A DNA stretch of 64,000 nucleotides from an uncultured Bacteroidia bacterium (lineage in GTDB: Bacteria; Bacteroidota; Bacteroidia; NS11-12g; UBA9320): NCBI GenBank assembly GCA_943789165.1, contig CALSTB010000001.1, forward strand, positions 1 to 64,000, given 5' to 3'. Position 1 is the first letter of the stretch. Each line of letters begins with the position of its first letter. Positions 30,966-41,113 of this stretch are shown piece by piece. The notes under the pieces are model-generated. The model worked only from the letters and a program-made list of their open reading frames with translations, had not been told where the DNA came from and did no database searches. A program made the position numbers and the translations under genes.

Positions 30966-32229
30966 ACTGATTGAAAGCGAATTATTCGGTCACAACTTAA
31001 TTGAGGTGAACAATGCCGCTATGGTTAAACGGTACAACGAGTGTTTAAACGACATTGGATTGGCACCAACCAATTTGAAAAAGTTCCATGTGGATGGTTG
31101 GGGTTGGAGTCCGGAGATTGCCGACGAACAAGGCGACCGACATTATTTATCACATGGCTTAGCCAACCCGTATGGCATTATCATCTCTCCAAAACAAGCG
31201 AATAGTCCGGTGTACATGCCGTTTCACAGCTTCGACCGTGAAATACATCAAAACATATTTAGTCAGTACAATGCGCAAATAAATGATATCACCACCAAAT
31301 CCGGCTTATGGTTTGAGTTAGATCAGGAAATATCTGCCTACCGTTCACCACAAGATTTGTTGATGGTGGACTACATGAAGGTCAACTTTTATTCTGTAGA
31401 CCGCCTAATGGTTGCGGCCAAGGATCAGCGTGCGTTGATTCGTGAGTTCTACGACAAGCCTCAGGCGTGGTCGAACGACAAACTGAGGAACGACATTATC
31501 GAATCATGTAAAAAATACGGTGATTTACGGTACATGAAGTTCGACATTCCGACGCATCCTTTTAACAACATCGATACGTTTTATACTGCTGCTTTTAAAG
31601 GCCTATATGTCTTTAAGCGTCTGAAAAACGACAAGCCGTTGCTGGTATATGCAGGTGCCCAAACCGAAGTTTCTGGAGAGACCAAACATGGACACGTGGA
31701 GTACAACTTACATGATCCTAGTCTTGTAAGTTTCTTGTACAACGCCGAATTGGTATCAAGCGATTATTCAATCTATCAATCAAATCCAGGCTTGGTTGAG
31801 GTAATGAAAGAACATGTTCTATTGACCGCTATTTCAGGATTGGATGAAAAGGTGGAATACACGTTGATGAATAAAAATCAGAAAAAAGGGTTAATCAACC
31901 GTTTGGTTCAGGACGGATTATTGCCAGATATTTATTTCGATTTTGAGCGTTTCCATTCTCAAATGAAGGACAGCGCCAAACTGAGTGGATCAGACATTTC
32001 TGAATCACTAAGACCATATTTGCTTCATCCAAGCATTGGCCTTGAAAGTCATGACAAAACTGTTTTATGGCAATTATTATCAAACTACAATACGGCAAAC
32101 CCAGTGTTGATGTATCTTTTTGATAAGTCGAGGTTTTACACCGAATACCAAACTTGGAGCGAGGAATTGCAAACTTGGGTCATTGCCAAACTCATGGAAC
32201 ACAAACACATTTACAATCAATTAATCTAA
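30958..32229 (+). CDS. Conserved hypothetical protein, fourth gene of the operon
   Basis: 423-aa ORF overlapping the ATPase by 8 bp (ATGATTAA junction); no TM and no recognised motif. Confidence 0.78.
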   Translation: MIKLIESELFGHNLIEVNNAAMVKRYNECLNDIGLAPTNLKKFHVDGWGWSPEIADEQGDRHYLSHGLANPYGIIISPKQANSPVYMPFHSFDREIHQNIFSQYNAQINDITTKSGLWFELDQEISAYRSPQDLLMVDYMKVNFYSVDRLMVAAKDQRALIREFYDKPQAWSNDKLRNDIIESCKKYGDLRYMKFDIPTHPFNNIDTFYTAAFKGLYVFKRLKNDKPLLVYAGAQTEVSGETKHGHVEYNLHDPSLVSFLYNAELVSSDYSIYQSNPGLVEVMKEHVLLTAISGLDEKVEYTLMNKNQKKGLINRLVQDGLLPDIYFDFERFHSQMKDSAKLSGSDISESLRPYLLHPSIGLESHDKTVLWQLLSNYNTANPVLMYLFDKSRFYTEYQTWSEELQTWVIAKLMEHKHIYNQLI

Positions 32230-32234
32230 TCGTT

Positions 32235-32744
32235 ATGGATACGTTACTGTCATTAATCATCGGTTTAGTTTTAGGCGTTGTCTTCGTCATTTGGGACCAC
32301 AAAAAGGGTCAAAAATGGTATAAACGCTGGTTTGATTTAACACATAAAGAGCGGTTGCCAGAAGGAACGGATGTCACCTTTATTCGCAATCAACCTTTTT
32401 CTAAGCGACTGGTACCAGCTGTTCTCATCACTGGGATATTTATGTATGCCACTTGGTGGTTAGGAAGCTTGAACCCGTTGGTTACTATGCTCCATGGTGT
32501 TATCGCCTTGGCGGCAGTGTTGGTTGGTTTTTACACCGGACCGTTTATCGCCAAAAAACTGCCAAAAGGTTTGGCAAAAGCGAATGAAACTTTAAAGAAA
32601 ATAGACGCATTAGAAGCAGATTTATCAGCCAAAGAAGTGCCGACCAAAACGATTGAACCTGAAAAGAAAGAAGCACCCGCAAAAAAAGAAAATAAAAAAG
32701 ACGACGATTGGCGTAAAGGCGTACAAGACTTTTTAGACAAATAA
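32235..32744 (+). CDS. Small membrane protein with charged C-terminal tail, fifth gene of the operon
   Basis: MDTLLSLIIGLVLGVVFVIW then further hydrophobic helices and a K/E-rich tail; start trimmed from 32154. Confidence 0.75.
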   Translation: MDTLLSLIIGLVLGVVFVIWDHKKGQKWYKRWFDLTHKERLPEGTDVTFIRNQPFSKRLVPAVLITGIFMYATWWLGSLNPLVTMLHGVIALAAVLVGFYTGPFIAKKLPKGLAKANETLKKIDALEADLSAKEVPTKTIEPEKKEAPAKKENKKDDDWRKGVQDFLDK

Positions 32745-32747
32745 GCC

Positions 32748-34337
32748 ATGGAAGAAGTTCGCAACAATTCTGGCAATCGGATTTACTGGACGGTATATAA
32801 CATCCGCACCCGTTTAGGGAAGTATCTAAAAGCCAAAATGAAGAAAAGTCCAATAACGACTGTGCTCATTTTCCTTTTAGCCTTAGCCTTACTTTTTATC
32901 ACTCGTGCGGGTATTCAACCGGGAGTTTTGGCCATCCGCAAATACGCATTGTTGGTACTTATTGGTTTGCTTATTGCGTTTTGGTACTTCAAAGGTTGGA
33001 GCAAACGCAGCAACAAAGGCAATGTGTTTTCATCGATTGTTTTGATCGTTTTTGTGGCGTTTTCATATTTGGCCGGACCAAGCATATACAAATATTTGAG
33101 TCTGTATTACCACTATACGAGTATCAACAAAGTGGCGCTGACTTCACTTCCTGAAACGGGTTATGAACGCATACAACCGATTAACTCCGTTCACACGTTA
33201 ATCAATCAAGAGGCGCTTTCGGAAACCGACGATGCAACTCCACCTACCTTCGTTCGTGGCAAGGACAACCAATATTATTATAGTTGTGCCATCGGTCCAT
33301 CAAAGGAATATAAGCTTCAGCAGTTGCAGGAAAACATGTACGAAATCATCCATGTTCCTTCAAACCTTCCAGCGCCTGTGTTCTCTTCAAAATATAGAAA
33401 GCAAGTCAATTTTGATATTGGAGAATTGCTTTTGTTTAGCAAAAAGACAAAGACGGCAGTAACCAAGCGATTTAGGTTTTGGCAATATTTGAACTGCGAA
33501 ACGGCTGCACCTATTTATCTGCAAGACAAAAACGACCATTGGGTTCAGGTAATTCCCATCATAAAGTGGAAAGGATTTTTATTCCCTCGACCTGTTTTTG
33601 GTGGTGTGTTTGTGATTCATGAACATTCGGAAAGCGACACGTATGTCAATCGTGTCTTATTGGGTCGCGGTGACTACGTTGCACCTGATAGCATTTCAAC
33701 ATTCGAATACCTCAGCGGACAGCATTTAATTCCAAAGCGAGTGGCCAAGTTTACGGCTGAAAGTTTTCGTTTCACCAATGGCTTCTTCGCTCCAATGCCG
33801 TTTTACCATCAAGGCGATATTCGAATCCCAGAGCTTCCAAATGAAGCCAACCCACAACCGTTTGTGACGTATTTCAATGTCAACAACGACGCTAAGTTGT
33901 ACAGCTTTTTCGGATTGGAGCCTTATGACGATTCCAAAAAAGGTCTGAGTTTAAGCTTACTTATTCCAGGTGATAACGACAACAAAGTGTATTACATCGA
34001 CCATCGTACTTCGAAAGATCCGTTCATTGGTAGCAGCGCTATTTCAGCAAAAATCATTGAGAGCAAGAAGAACTACGACTGGAGTAAAAACTACCCAGCC
34101 GAGAGTCGTCCATTTGTTAGAAATGTAAACGGGAAACCGCGGTTTATGTGGTTAAGCACCATCGTTACCAAAGCTGGTGACGCCGGTGAATCTATCGGTG
34201 GAAGCATCCCAGAACTAACCTTAACCGATGCCACACACGGCAAGGTGACTTGGATAGGTCAAGACTCATTGATTAATAACGACAGCTGGATTCGTCAAGC
34301 GGAGGCACAGATGCGGGATTATTGGGGAAGTGAGTAG
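32748..34337 (+). CDS. Membrane-anchored protein with large soluble domain, sixth gene of the operon
   Basis: 529 aa, about three N-terminal hydrophobic segments then about 400 aa soluble region; 3 bp after the preceding stop. Confidence 0.78.
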   Translation: MEEVRNNSGNRIYWTVYNIRTRLGKYLKAKMKKSPITTVLIFLLALALLFITRAGIQPGVLAIRKYALLVLIGLLIAFWYFKGWSKRSNKGNVFSSIVLIVFVAFSYLAGPSIYKYLSLYYHYTSINKVALTSLPETGYERIQPINSVHTLINQEALSETDDATPPTFVRGKDNQYYYSCAIGPSKEYKLQQLQENMYEIIHVPSNLPAPVFSSKYRKQVNFDIGELLLFSKKTKTAVTKRFRFWQYLNCETAAPIYLQDKNDHWVQVIPIIKWKGFLFPRPVFGGVFVIHEHSESDTYVNRVLLGRGDYVAPDSISTFEYLSGQHLIPKRVAKFTAESFRFTNGFFAPMPFYHQGDIRIPELPNEANPQPFVTYFNVNNDAKLYSFFGLEPYDDSKKGLSLSLLIPGDNDNKVYYIDHRTSKDPFIGSSAISAKIIESKKNYDWSKNYPAESRPFVRNVNGKPRFMWLSTIVTKAGDAGESIGGSIPELTLTDATHGKVTWIGQDSLINNDSWIRQAEAQMRDYWGSE

Positions 34338-34393
34338 GTTAGGGAACGGAGGAATGAAAGCATTAACACAAGTTAACAAAGCTAATATTCACC

Positions 34394-35755
34394 TCACCGT
34401 TTCTTGTTTTTCTTTTTCATATTGAGGACTTTATCCCCTCTTCGGATTGGTTTCTTATACTTCTGTTTGAGCTGCGTTTTGTAACTCTTTCTTCCAGCAT
34501 TTTCCTTGCTGTTTTTCGCCGATTTTGCGTGAAACGATTTACCGGTTTGGGTTACCGCAATTTTATCGGACTGCTCCTGCTGCTCAATAGGTTTGTCCTT
34601 TTCCTCTGGTATGAGACGATCGCTTATTGATACGTCATCAGGAATTGCCTTGACAGGAATGTCATACTTCATCAGGCTTTCAATGGCCTCCTTTGCTACT
34701 ACTTCCTTTTCGGTGTACAGCAATATAGAGTGACCTTCGTTTCCAGCCCTTCCCGTTCTTCCTATTCGATGGATATAGTTTTCAGGATAATTCGGTGTGT
34801 CAAAACTTATCACCGTACTAATCTTGTTCATGTCAATTCCACGCGCAATCACGTCTGTGGCAATCAATATCCTACTCTGACCCGTTTCAAATTTGTCAAT
34901 GGATTTAACACGGTGGTTTTGTTCTTTCCGAGAGTGAATGACAGATATTTCGTTATTAAAGTCTAATTCCTCAGCGAGCTTGTCTGCGGATTCTTTTGTC
35001 GGGACAAAAATCAAAACCTTATTATAGGCCTCTTTATCCATTAATAAATGGTTTAAAACATTGACCTTGGTGTAAAAATTCGGAACTGCATAACACACCT
35101 GATTAATCGTATCAAGTGGTGTCCCACTCACTGACACTGTTTCACGAACAGGAGTCACTAAAAAGTCGTCCATCAACTCTTCAACGTACGTCGTCATCGT
35201 TGCTGAAAACAGGATGTTTTGTCGTTTTGGTGGAAGGTATTCGAAAATGTTTTTTAGCTGGGTTTTGTATCCGAAATCAAGCATGATATCCACCTCGTCA
35301 ATCACCAATTTTTTGATGGAAGTCAATCGCAAAACACCTGAGAGAGTCAAATCATACAGTCTTCTTGGTGTGCCAACAATGATATCAAGTCCTTCGGCGA
35401 TGGTTGCTTTTTGACCCTTTATGTTATTCGTTCCGCCATACACACCTGCGATACGGATGTTGATGTAAGGCGTTAATTTTTCAATTTGTTCAACAATCTG
35501 AATCACCAGTTCCCTGGTGGGCGCAAGAATCAAAACCCGTGGTTGTGGTTGTTCCGAGTATGTCAAGTATTGTAGGATTGGCAGGAGGTACGCAATTGTT
35601 TTTCCTGTACCCGTTTGCGCAATGCCCACAAAATCATTGCCACTCATGATGGTCGAAAAGGACGCCTGCTGAATAGGCGTTGGTGTTTCAAAACCTAAGT
35701 CTGAAATCGCGTTTTGTAACTGCTTTTTGATTTTGAAATCTTCGAACGTTTCCAT
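34394..35755 (-). CDS. DEAD-box RNA helicase
   Basis: Q motif PTPIQQASFSTIMSG, AQTGTGKT, PTRELVIQ, VIDEVDIML (DEVD), SATM, HRIGRTGRAG; basic C-terminal tail. Confidence 0.95.
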   Translation of the reverse strand: METFEDFKIKKQLQNAISDLGFETPTPIQQASFSTIMSGNDFVGIAQTGTGKTIAYLLPILQYLTYSEQPQPRVLILAPTRELVIQIVEQIEKLTPYINIRIAGVYGGTNNIKGQKATIAEGLDIIVGTPRRLYDLTLSGVLRLTSIKKLVIDEVDIMLDFGYKTQLKNIFEYLPPKRQNILFSATMTTYVEELMDDFLVTPVRETVSVSGTPLDTINQVCYAVPNFYTKVNVLNHLLMDKEAYNKVLIFVPTKESADKLAEELDFNNEISVIHSRKEQNHRVKSIDKFETGQSRILIATDVIARGIDMNKISTVISFDTPNYPENYIHRIGRTGRAGNEGHSILLYTEKEVVAKEAIESLMKYDIPVKAIPDDVSISDRLIPEEKDKPIEQQEQSDKIAVTQTGKSFHAKSAKNSKENAGRKSYKTQLKQKYKKPIRRGDKVLNMKKKNKKR

Positions 35756-35768
35756 TGGTTCAAAGTAA

Positions 35769-36125
35769 TCAAGAATTATGGTCTAAGGCTACATATGTTT
35801 TGTATTCTATCCAAACAACGATTCCAACTAGAACCAATTCGGGTATAAAATACAACCAACCAAACGTGGTAAGGTGGTTGGCATGCTTGATGAGATAGCC
35901 AATCGACAACACAGTATACAACACATTGCAGATGATTAGCAATCGTAAATAAGGCTTCCAATTCGACTTAATCAGTCGGTTGCAAGCGGTAGAGTATATG
36001 AACAAACAAAACGCAATGCCCGACAAAACATAAAGCGCTTTGCGTGGCATGCCGAAAAATGATTCAAAAGGCACCAACACGCCATATAATAGAATCATCG
36101 ATAACCAAGCTCCAAGCGCATCCAT
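35769..36125 (-). CDS. Small integral membrane protein
   Basis: 118 aa with about four hydrophobic segments. Confidence 0.6.
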   Translation of the reverse strand: MDALGAWLSMILLYGVLVPFESFFGMPRKALYVLSGIAFCLFIYSTACNRLIKSNWKPYLRLLIICNVLYTVLSIGYLIKHANHLTTFGWLYFIPELVLVGIVVWIEYKTYVALDHNS

Positions 36126-36221
36126 GACAAAAAACCCGTTTTGGGTTATTGATTAATTTAGGTAGGAAACCATTTGTATCGTTATGCATCACTTCTCTTC
36201 ATTTTGATTTCTTTCCTCTAA

Positions 36222-37052
36222 TTATCGTAGCTCCACGTTTTGATTTAAATCGGCTTCAAACACAGTCACAGCCTTCCCTTTAATTTCTACTCGATCATGT
36301 ATCAACTTCACCAACAAATCACCTGTTCGTTGTGAAATTTGTTTCGACTTCATTTCCAACTTATTCAACTTCGAAGCCCAAAGAGGTGTTAAGGCACAAT
36401 GCGCTGAACCCGTTACAGGGTCCTCGTCTATACCCAAATCCGTAACAAAACACCTAACTACAAAATCCTCATCGCCAGAGTTGCTTTTGGCAGTTACTAT
36501 TAAATGACCAATTCCGTAGCCGCTTAGTTTTGAAAATTGAGGTTTGGCATTGACTACAGATTCTACGCTTTCAGCAATAGCTATTTTCCAATTATAGCTA
36601 CTTTGGTACATTTCAACTGGCTGAAAACCCACAGCGCTTTCAAATTCTGGTACAATCTCAATTTTCTCAATTGGGAAGGCTGGTAGATTCATGGCGATAA
36701 AATCTCCTTCTTTCTTGACGGTTAAAGTCGCCACGTTGGCCTCAAAAACAATCTCTTGATCTGTTGCAACCAGTCCAAGTTCAAACAAAATATGAGCACT
36801 CGCTAAAGTCGGGTGACCTGCTACCGGTATCTCGGCTTTTGGTGTAAAATATCGAATTCTAAAAGTATCTACCTGCGGCACAACAAACGCCGTTTCCGAC
36901 AGATTCATTTCCATTGCAAGGTTTTGCATAAATGAAGCTGATGGCATTTGATCTAAAATCAATACGGCCGCAGGATTTCCTTTAAAAGCCTTATCGGTAA
37001 ATGCGTCGACCTGATATATCTTCCTATTCAATGATGTGTTTTTTGTATTCAT
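36222..37052 (-). CDS. PhzF-family isomerase-like protein
   Basis: YQVDAFTDKAFKGNPAAVLIL, MNLSETAFV, RYFTPKAEIPVAGHPTLASAH, DPVTGSAHCAL. Confidence 0.95.
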   Translation of the reverse strand: MNTKNTSLNRKIYQVDAFTDKAFKGNPAAVLILDQMPSASFMQNLAMEMNLSETAFVVPQVDTFRIRYFTPKAEIPVAGHPTLASAHILFELGLVATDQEIVFEANVATLTVKKEGDFIAMNLPAFPIEKIEIVPEFESAVGFQPVEMYQSSYNWKIAIAESVESVVNAKPQFSKLSGYGIGHLIVTAKSNSGDEDFVVRCFVTDLGIDEDPVTGSAHCALTPLWASKLNKLEMKSKQISQRTGDLLVKLIHDRVEIKGKAVTVFEADLNQNVELR

Positions 37053-37057
37053 GTGGA

Positions 37058-38080
37058 TTAGTTCAAACCCTTGAAATATTGTTTTACCTCGGCTATATGG
37101 TTGTCCTTCGTTTCCCGACTCAACCAACTTGCTTCAAATGCATTCACAGCCAATTGTTCCAATTGATCTTTGGTCAGTTGCAACGCCCGTGCTGTTTCAT
37201 AGTAATTCTCATTCATATACCCGCCAAAATAAGCTGGGTCGTCAGAATGAATGGTCGCCAATAGTCCTTTGTCTAACATGGTTACAACAGGGTGGTCTTC
37301 CATCTTTTGTATGACTTTCAGCGCCACATTACTAAGTGGACATAAGGTCAAAGCCATTTTTTCATGAACCAACCTTTCCACCAAGGCATTGTCATTCAGG
37401 CATCGATTCCCATGGTCGATTCTGACTACTTTTAATAAGTCAAGTGCTTCCCAAATATACTCAGATGGCCCTTCCTCGCCAGCATGGGCAACCAACTTGT
37501 ACCCGTGTTGAGCACTCGCTTTAAATACATTGGCAAACTTGCTCGGTGGATTTCCCAACTCTGAAGAATCCAGCCCCACCCCATCAACCCAATCTTTAAA
37601 AGGCAAAGAAGATTCTAATGTTTTAAACGCTGATTCCTCCGACAAATGCCTTAAATACGACATGATGAGTTTGAATGATATGTTTAATTCTTGTTGTCCT
37701 TTTTCAAGTGCCTTATAAATACCATTGATCACGACTTCAAACGGAACGCCTCGATCCGTGTGAGTTTGTGGGTCAAAAAAGACTTCGACATGGACAACGT
37801 TTTGGCTGTGCACTTTGGTGAGATAGGCCCAAGTCAGATCGAAAAAATCTTGTTCGTGAATCAAGACTTGTGCACCGATATAGTAAATGTCTAAAAACTC
37901 TTGCAGGTTGTTAAACTTGTATGCCTTCTTCAAGGATTCGACGGAATCGTAGTCCAAGGCAATGTTGTTTCGCTTTGCGATTTCGAACATGAGTTCCGGT
38001 TCAAAACTGCCCTCAATATGGAGATGTAATTCTGCTTTGGGTATTCCTTGAATTAGTTGTACTAGTTCGTGTGATTCCAT
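37058..38080 (-). CDS. add: Adenosine deaminase
   Basis: PKAELHLHIEGS, VEVFFDPQTH, HAGEEGPSEYIWEAL, RIDHGNRC, TLCPLSN, IHSDDPAYF. Confidence 0.95.
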   Translation of the reverse strand: MESHELVQLIQGIPKAELHLHIEGSFEPELMFEIAKRNNIALDYDSVESLKKAYKFNNLQEFLDIYYIGAQVLIHEQDFFDLTWAYLTKVHSQNVVHVEVFFDPQTHTDRGVPFEVVINGIYKALEKGQQELNISFKLIMSYLRHLSEESAFKTLESSLPFKDWVDGVGLDSSELGNPPSKFANVFKASAQHGYKLVAHAGEEGPSEYIWEALDLLKVVRIDHGNRCLNDNALVERLVHEKMALTLCPLSNVALKVIQKMEDHPVVTMLDKGLLATIHSDDPAYFGGYMNENYYETARALQLTKDQLEQLAVNAFEASWLSRETKDNHIAEVKQYFKGLN

Positions 38081-38221
38081 TGATATTGCCTTCTTTTTGT
38101 TACAGATGAAGTTGGTCGTTAAAGGTAACAAATTACTTCTTTTCTGAAATTCTTATTGCGGATTCCACTCGCTCCTGACCGACTTTCTTTGTCTTGACCG
38201 TTTCACTAGATTTGCCACCGC

Positions 38222-39190
38222 ATGAATCCCGGATTCAAAAAATACCTATTAGATACAACCAAATCATCGGATTGTGAGGAGGTGGATGTCATCCAATCCT
38301 TATGGAGTGGGTATGGCAACATTGTGCGATATGCGTTGATTGATTCATCCCTCAAAACAGTGGTCGTAAAGCACATTGCTCTCAATAAGTCGAATGACCA
38401 TCCGCGCGGTTGGAATACATCATTTGCCCACCAACGAAAGATTACCTCCTACGAGGTTGAAACCTATTGGTATCGTCATTGGAATCAAAAATGTCATTTG
38501 CATTGCCGTGTCCCCGAATTTCTCGGTGCTTATTCCGAGGGTAAAGACCAATGGATTGTGTTGGAGGATTTGGACGTGCACTTTCCTTTCCGCAAGCATC
38601 ATTTGCGTCTTGATGAGGTGAAGCTTTGTCTGAAATGGCTGGCTCACTTTCATGCAAGATTTATGCATCAAAAACCTGAAGGACTCTGGGATGTGGGCAC
38701 GTATTGGCATTTAGGTACACGACCTGATGAGTATGAAAAGATTGAACATCAAAAACTCAAAACAAAAGCACAGGCGATCGATGCGGCCTTACATAATTGC
38801 ACGTACCAAACCATCGTTCACGGTGATGCTAAACTTGCCAACTTTTGTTTTTCGAAAGACGGCAAATCAGTCGCAGCGGTGGACTTTCAATACGTCGGTG
38901 GTGGTTGTGGCATGAAAGACGTCGCGTACTTTTTAGGTAGTTGCTTGACTGGCGATGAATGCGAAATACATGAGGCCGTCTTGTTGGAATATTATTTTAC
39001 TGAACTTCAATCAGCCCTCCAAAAGCTTTCTTTAGAGATTGATTTTACTGCCCTAAAAGATGAATGGACATGGCTCTATCCTATTGCTTGTACAGATTTT
39101 ACCCGATTCTTATTGGGATGGATGCCTTCGCATCAAAAAATTAACCGGTATAATTTGAATTTGATGAAAAAGGTGTTGGCAGAACTGTAG
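38222..39190 (+). CDS. Phosphotransferase, ecdysteroid-kinase/aminoglycoside-phosphotransferase-like
   Basis: QTIVHGDAKLANFCF and VAAVDFQYVGGGCGMKDVAYFLG kinase-like motifs. Confidence 0.75.
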   Translation: MNPGFKKYLLDTTKSSDCEEVDVIQSLWSGYGNIVRYALIDSSLKTVVVKHIALNKSNDHPRGWNTSFAHQRKITSYEVETYWYRHWNQKCHLHCRVPEFLGAYSEGKDQWIVLEDLDVHFPFRKHHLRLDEVKLCLKWLAHFHARFMHQKPEGLWDVGTYWHLGTRPDEYEKIEHQKLKTKAQAIDAALHNCTYQTIVHGDAKLANFCFSKDGKSVAAVDFQYVGGGCGMKDVAYFLGSCLTGDECEIHEAVLLEYYFTELQSALQKLSLEIDFTALKDEWTWLYPIACTDFTRFLLGWMPSHQKINRYNLNLMKKVLAEL

Positions 39191-39212
39191 TCATGCGCCG
39201 ACAATACCACGA

Positions 39213-39716
39213 TTACTGGACAACGAAGGTCTTTTTATAGATCTCCTGATTCTTATAGAAATATTGTAATACCCATTTACCCTTCACAATTTCATAGTCC
39301 TCTTCAAAGGTATAATACATCCATTGTTTCGTGTTTGTTACAATACCGTCTTCTCGTGTAACGCTACCGACTTGTTCTCCGCCAGGTGCTCCAATTTTAC
39401 TAGGAAAGGTCCATCGTCGGGTTACTGGAAAATACGCATTGATGTTCGACAGCAATACAAAATTGACCCCGAATACGCGACCAATTTCACCAGTAATCGT
39501 ATCTGTCTTTTCGGTGATACTCATTTTCGAGTGACTTACCGTGTTACCTGAAGGAGATTTGTCATCATCGTCTTCTGTAACGGACGTCCCACCAACACTG
39601 ATGACTCCATACGATAGTTCCTTAAAGGCTATAGAAATGTCCTTCGACTTAGACATGGTACAACCTGATAAAAACACCATGGTTACGCACGCCGCTATTC
39701 CGATTATTTTCTTCAT
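39213..39716 (-). CDS. Hypothetical lipoprotein
   Basis: VFLSGCTMSK lipobox. Confidence 0.6.
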   Translation of the reverse strand: MKKIIGIAACVTMVFLSGCTMSKSKDISIAFKELSYGVISVGGTSVTEDDDDKSPSGNTVSHSKMSITEKTDTITGEIGRVFGVNFVLLSNINAYFPVTRRWTFPSKIGAPGGEQVGSVTREDGIVTNTKQWMYYTFEEDYEIVKGKWVLQYFYKNQEIYKKTFVVQ

Positions 39717-39749
39717 TGGTTTAAAGCTAATTTCAATATTAACGAATAC

Positions 39750-40439
39750 TTAATAATACGTCAACTCCCTCGTTTCAACAACCTCTTCATTTTCGCGAGT
39801 AATGTATTTTCTTCGAACCCAATGACCTTGCTCATTAAATTCATAGTCATACAATTTTCTAGTCAGCTTCGTTTCTAATCCACCTTGCGTCCATATGCTT
39901 TCCACGACAACACCACGCTCATAAATCAACTGTACCTGATCACTCGTATCTCCATTCGCATTCAATGTGGATTCAATGGTTAGGTCACACCCTGAATATG
40001 TATAAGCCACTTGAGATCCATCATGTAAATTTATCACACTGGGTCTACCATCTTCGTAATGACTCAATACCTTAAAAGTATCTGTTACATAGGGTGCAGC
40101 CGCATGAATGGAATCGTATTTCTCATCTGATAGAAAAAACACCTCTGGCATGTCTTTATGCCTATTTATTATGTGTGTCAATCTTCCATTATCATAGTGT
40201 TTAAGCACTGTCGTCATTTCCATAGTATTATTGATTTTTATGGGTCTTCCATATGTGTCATAATCAATCTGTACAAACGTCTTCCTCATCTCCAGTTCTT
40301 TTGCGGATGTATCGGATTCAATCATGACAAATATTCTCGCGGATTTAATCCCTTTATCAGGAAAACATAAGGTGTTGGTTATTTCTGACTTGCATCCAAC
40401 AAGACTAACAAACGCAAGGCATATATGTGAGAAATTCAT
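39750..40439 (-). CDS. Hypothetical lipoprotein with RHS/YD-like sequence
   Basis: LVGCKSE lipobox; YDTYGRPIKINNTMEMTTVLKHYDNGRLTHI. Confidence 0.55.
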   Translation of the reverse strand: MNFSHICLAFVSLVGCKSEITNTLCFPDKGIKSARIFVMIESDTSAKELEMRKTFVQIDYDTYGRPIKINNTMEMTTVLKHYDNGRLTHIINRHKDMPEVFFLSDEKYDSIHAAAPYVTDTFKVLSHYEDGRPSVINLHDGSQVAYTYSGCDLTIESTLNANGDTSDQVQLIYERGVVVESIWTQGGLETKLTRKLYDYEFNEQGHWVRRKYITRENEEVVETRELTYY

Positions 40440-40445
40440 TGTTTG

Positions 40446-41051
40446 CTATTTTGGTGCTTCGTTCTTCATGATGTGTTTTTCAATCACATATATCTTAATT
40501 ACAGGGTCAAAAGTATCCAATACCTGACACTCAGTAGCATCCAAGGATTGCAGCAGAGCTTCCATATACCCATTTTGTTTGTATGTTTTAAAGTTTTGGT
40601 AATGACTTGTAAATCTTTGATCCATCCACAACAAAAGACTTTGCTTCCAGTTATTCGGCTTGCTAAATCCGCAAATAATGGTGGTTTTAGCCGTGGTGAC
40701 TTGCTTTTTCAATAATGCAGTGGCTTCTTCCGAATCAACAACATGGTAAAGCAAACTAGCAATGGCATAATCCGACTTTGGTAATACCACTTCACCACAT
40801 AGGTCTGCTTCGAGAAACTGGAGATTGTCAATGTTTTCCTTTTGTTGCCGGACTGTTGCAAAGTCAATCAGTGTTTTTGACTTATCTATTCCAACACCGC
40901 GTTCAATCTTATCTGCCAATTTGAATAATAAATCCCCACTACCACAACCCAAGTCTACGACCATTGAATTGGGTTTTATCAGGTCAACTACTTGCTGTCG
41001 CATTGGTTGTAGATACCTGTCGGTTGTAAGTGATTTGACTGCTCCTTTCAT
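40446..41051 (-). CDS. Class I SAM-dependent methyltransferase
   Basis: MVVDLGCGSGDLLFKLAD motif I, VGIDKSKTLIDFA. Confidence 0.85.
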   Translation of the reverse strand: MKGAVKSLTTDRYLQPMRQQVVDLIKPNSMVVDLGCGSGDLLFKLADKIERGVGIDKSKTLIDFATVRQQKENIDNLQFLEADLCGEVVLPKSDYAIASLLYHVVDSEEATALLKKQVTTAKTTIICGFSKPNNWKQSLLLWMDQRFTSHYQNFKTYKQNGYMEALLQSLDATECQVLDTFDPVIKIYVIEKHIMKNEAPK

Positions 41052-41113
41052 TGGGTTTGATTAAGAGCGAATTTGTTCTCCAGAATTATCATGCGTTGCC
41101 ACACTGTGTTCAA

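Noticed and set aside
26281-34337. AAA operon as a known defence system (e.g. restriction, CBASS, Gabija, BREX)
   Set aside because: No nuclease, methyltransferase, cyclase or TIR/SIR2 effector motif found in any of the six proteins; defence function is not excluded but not supported.
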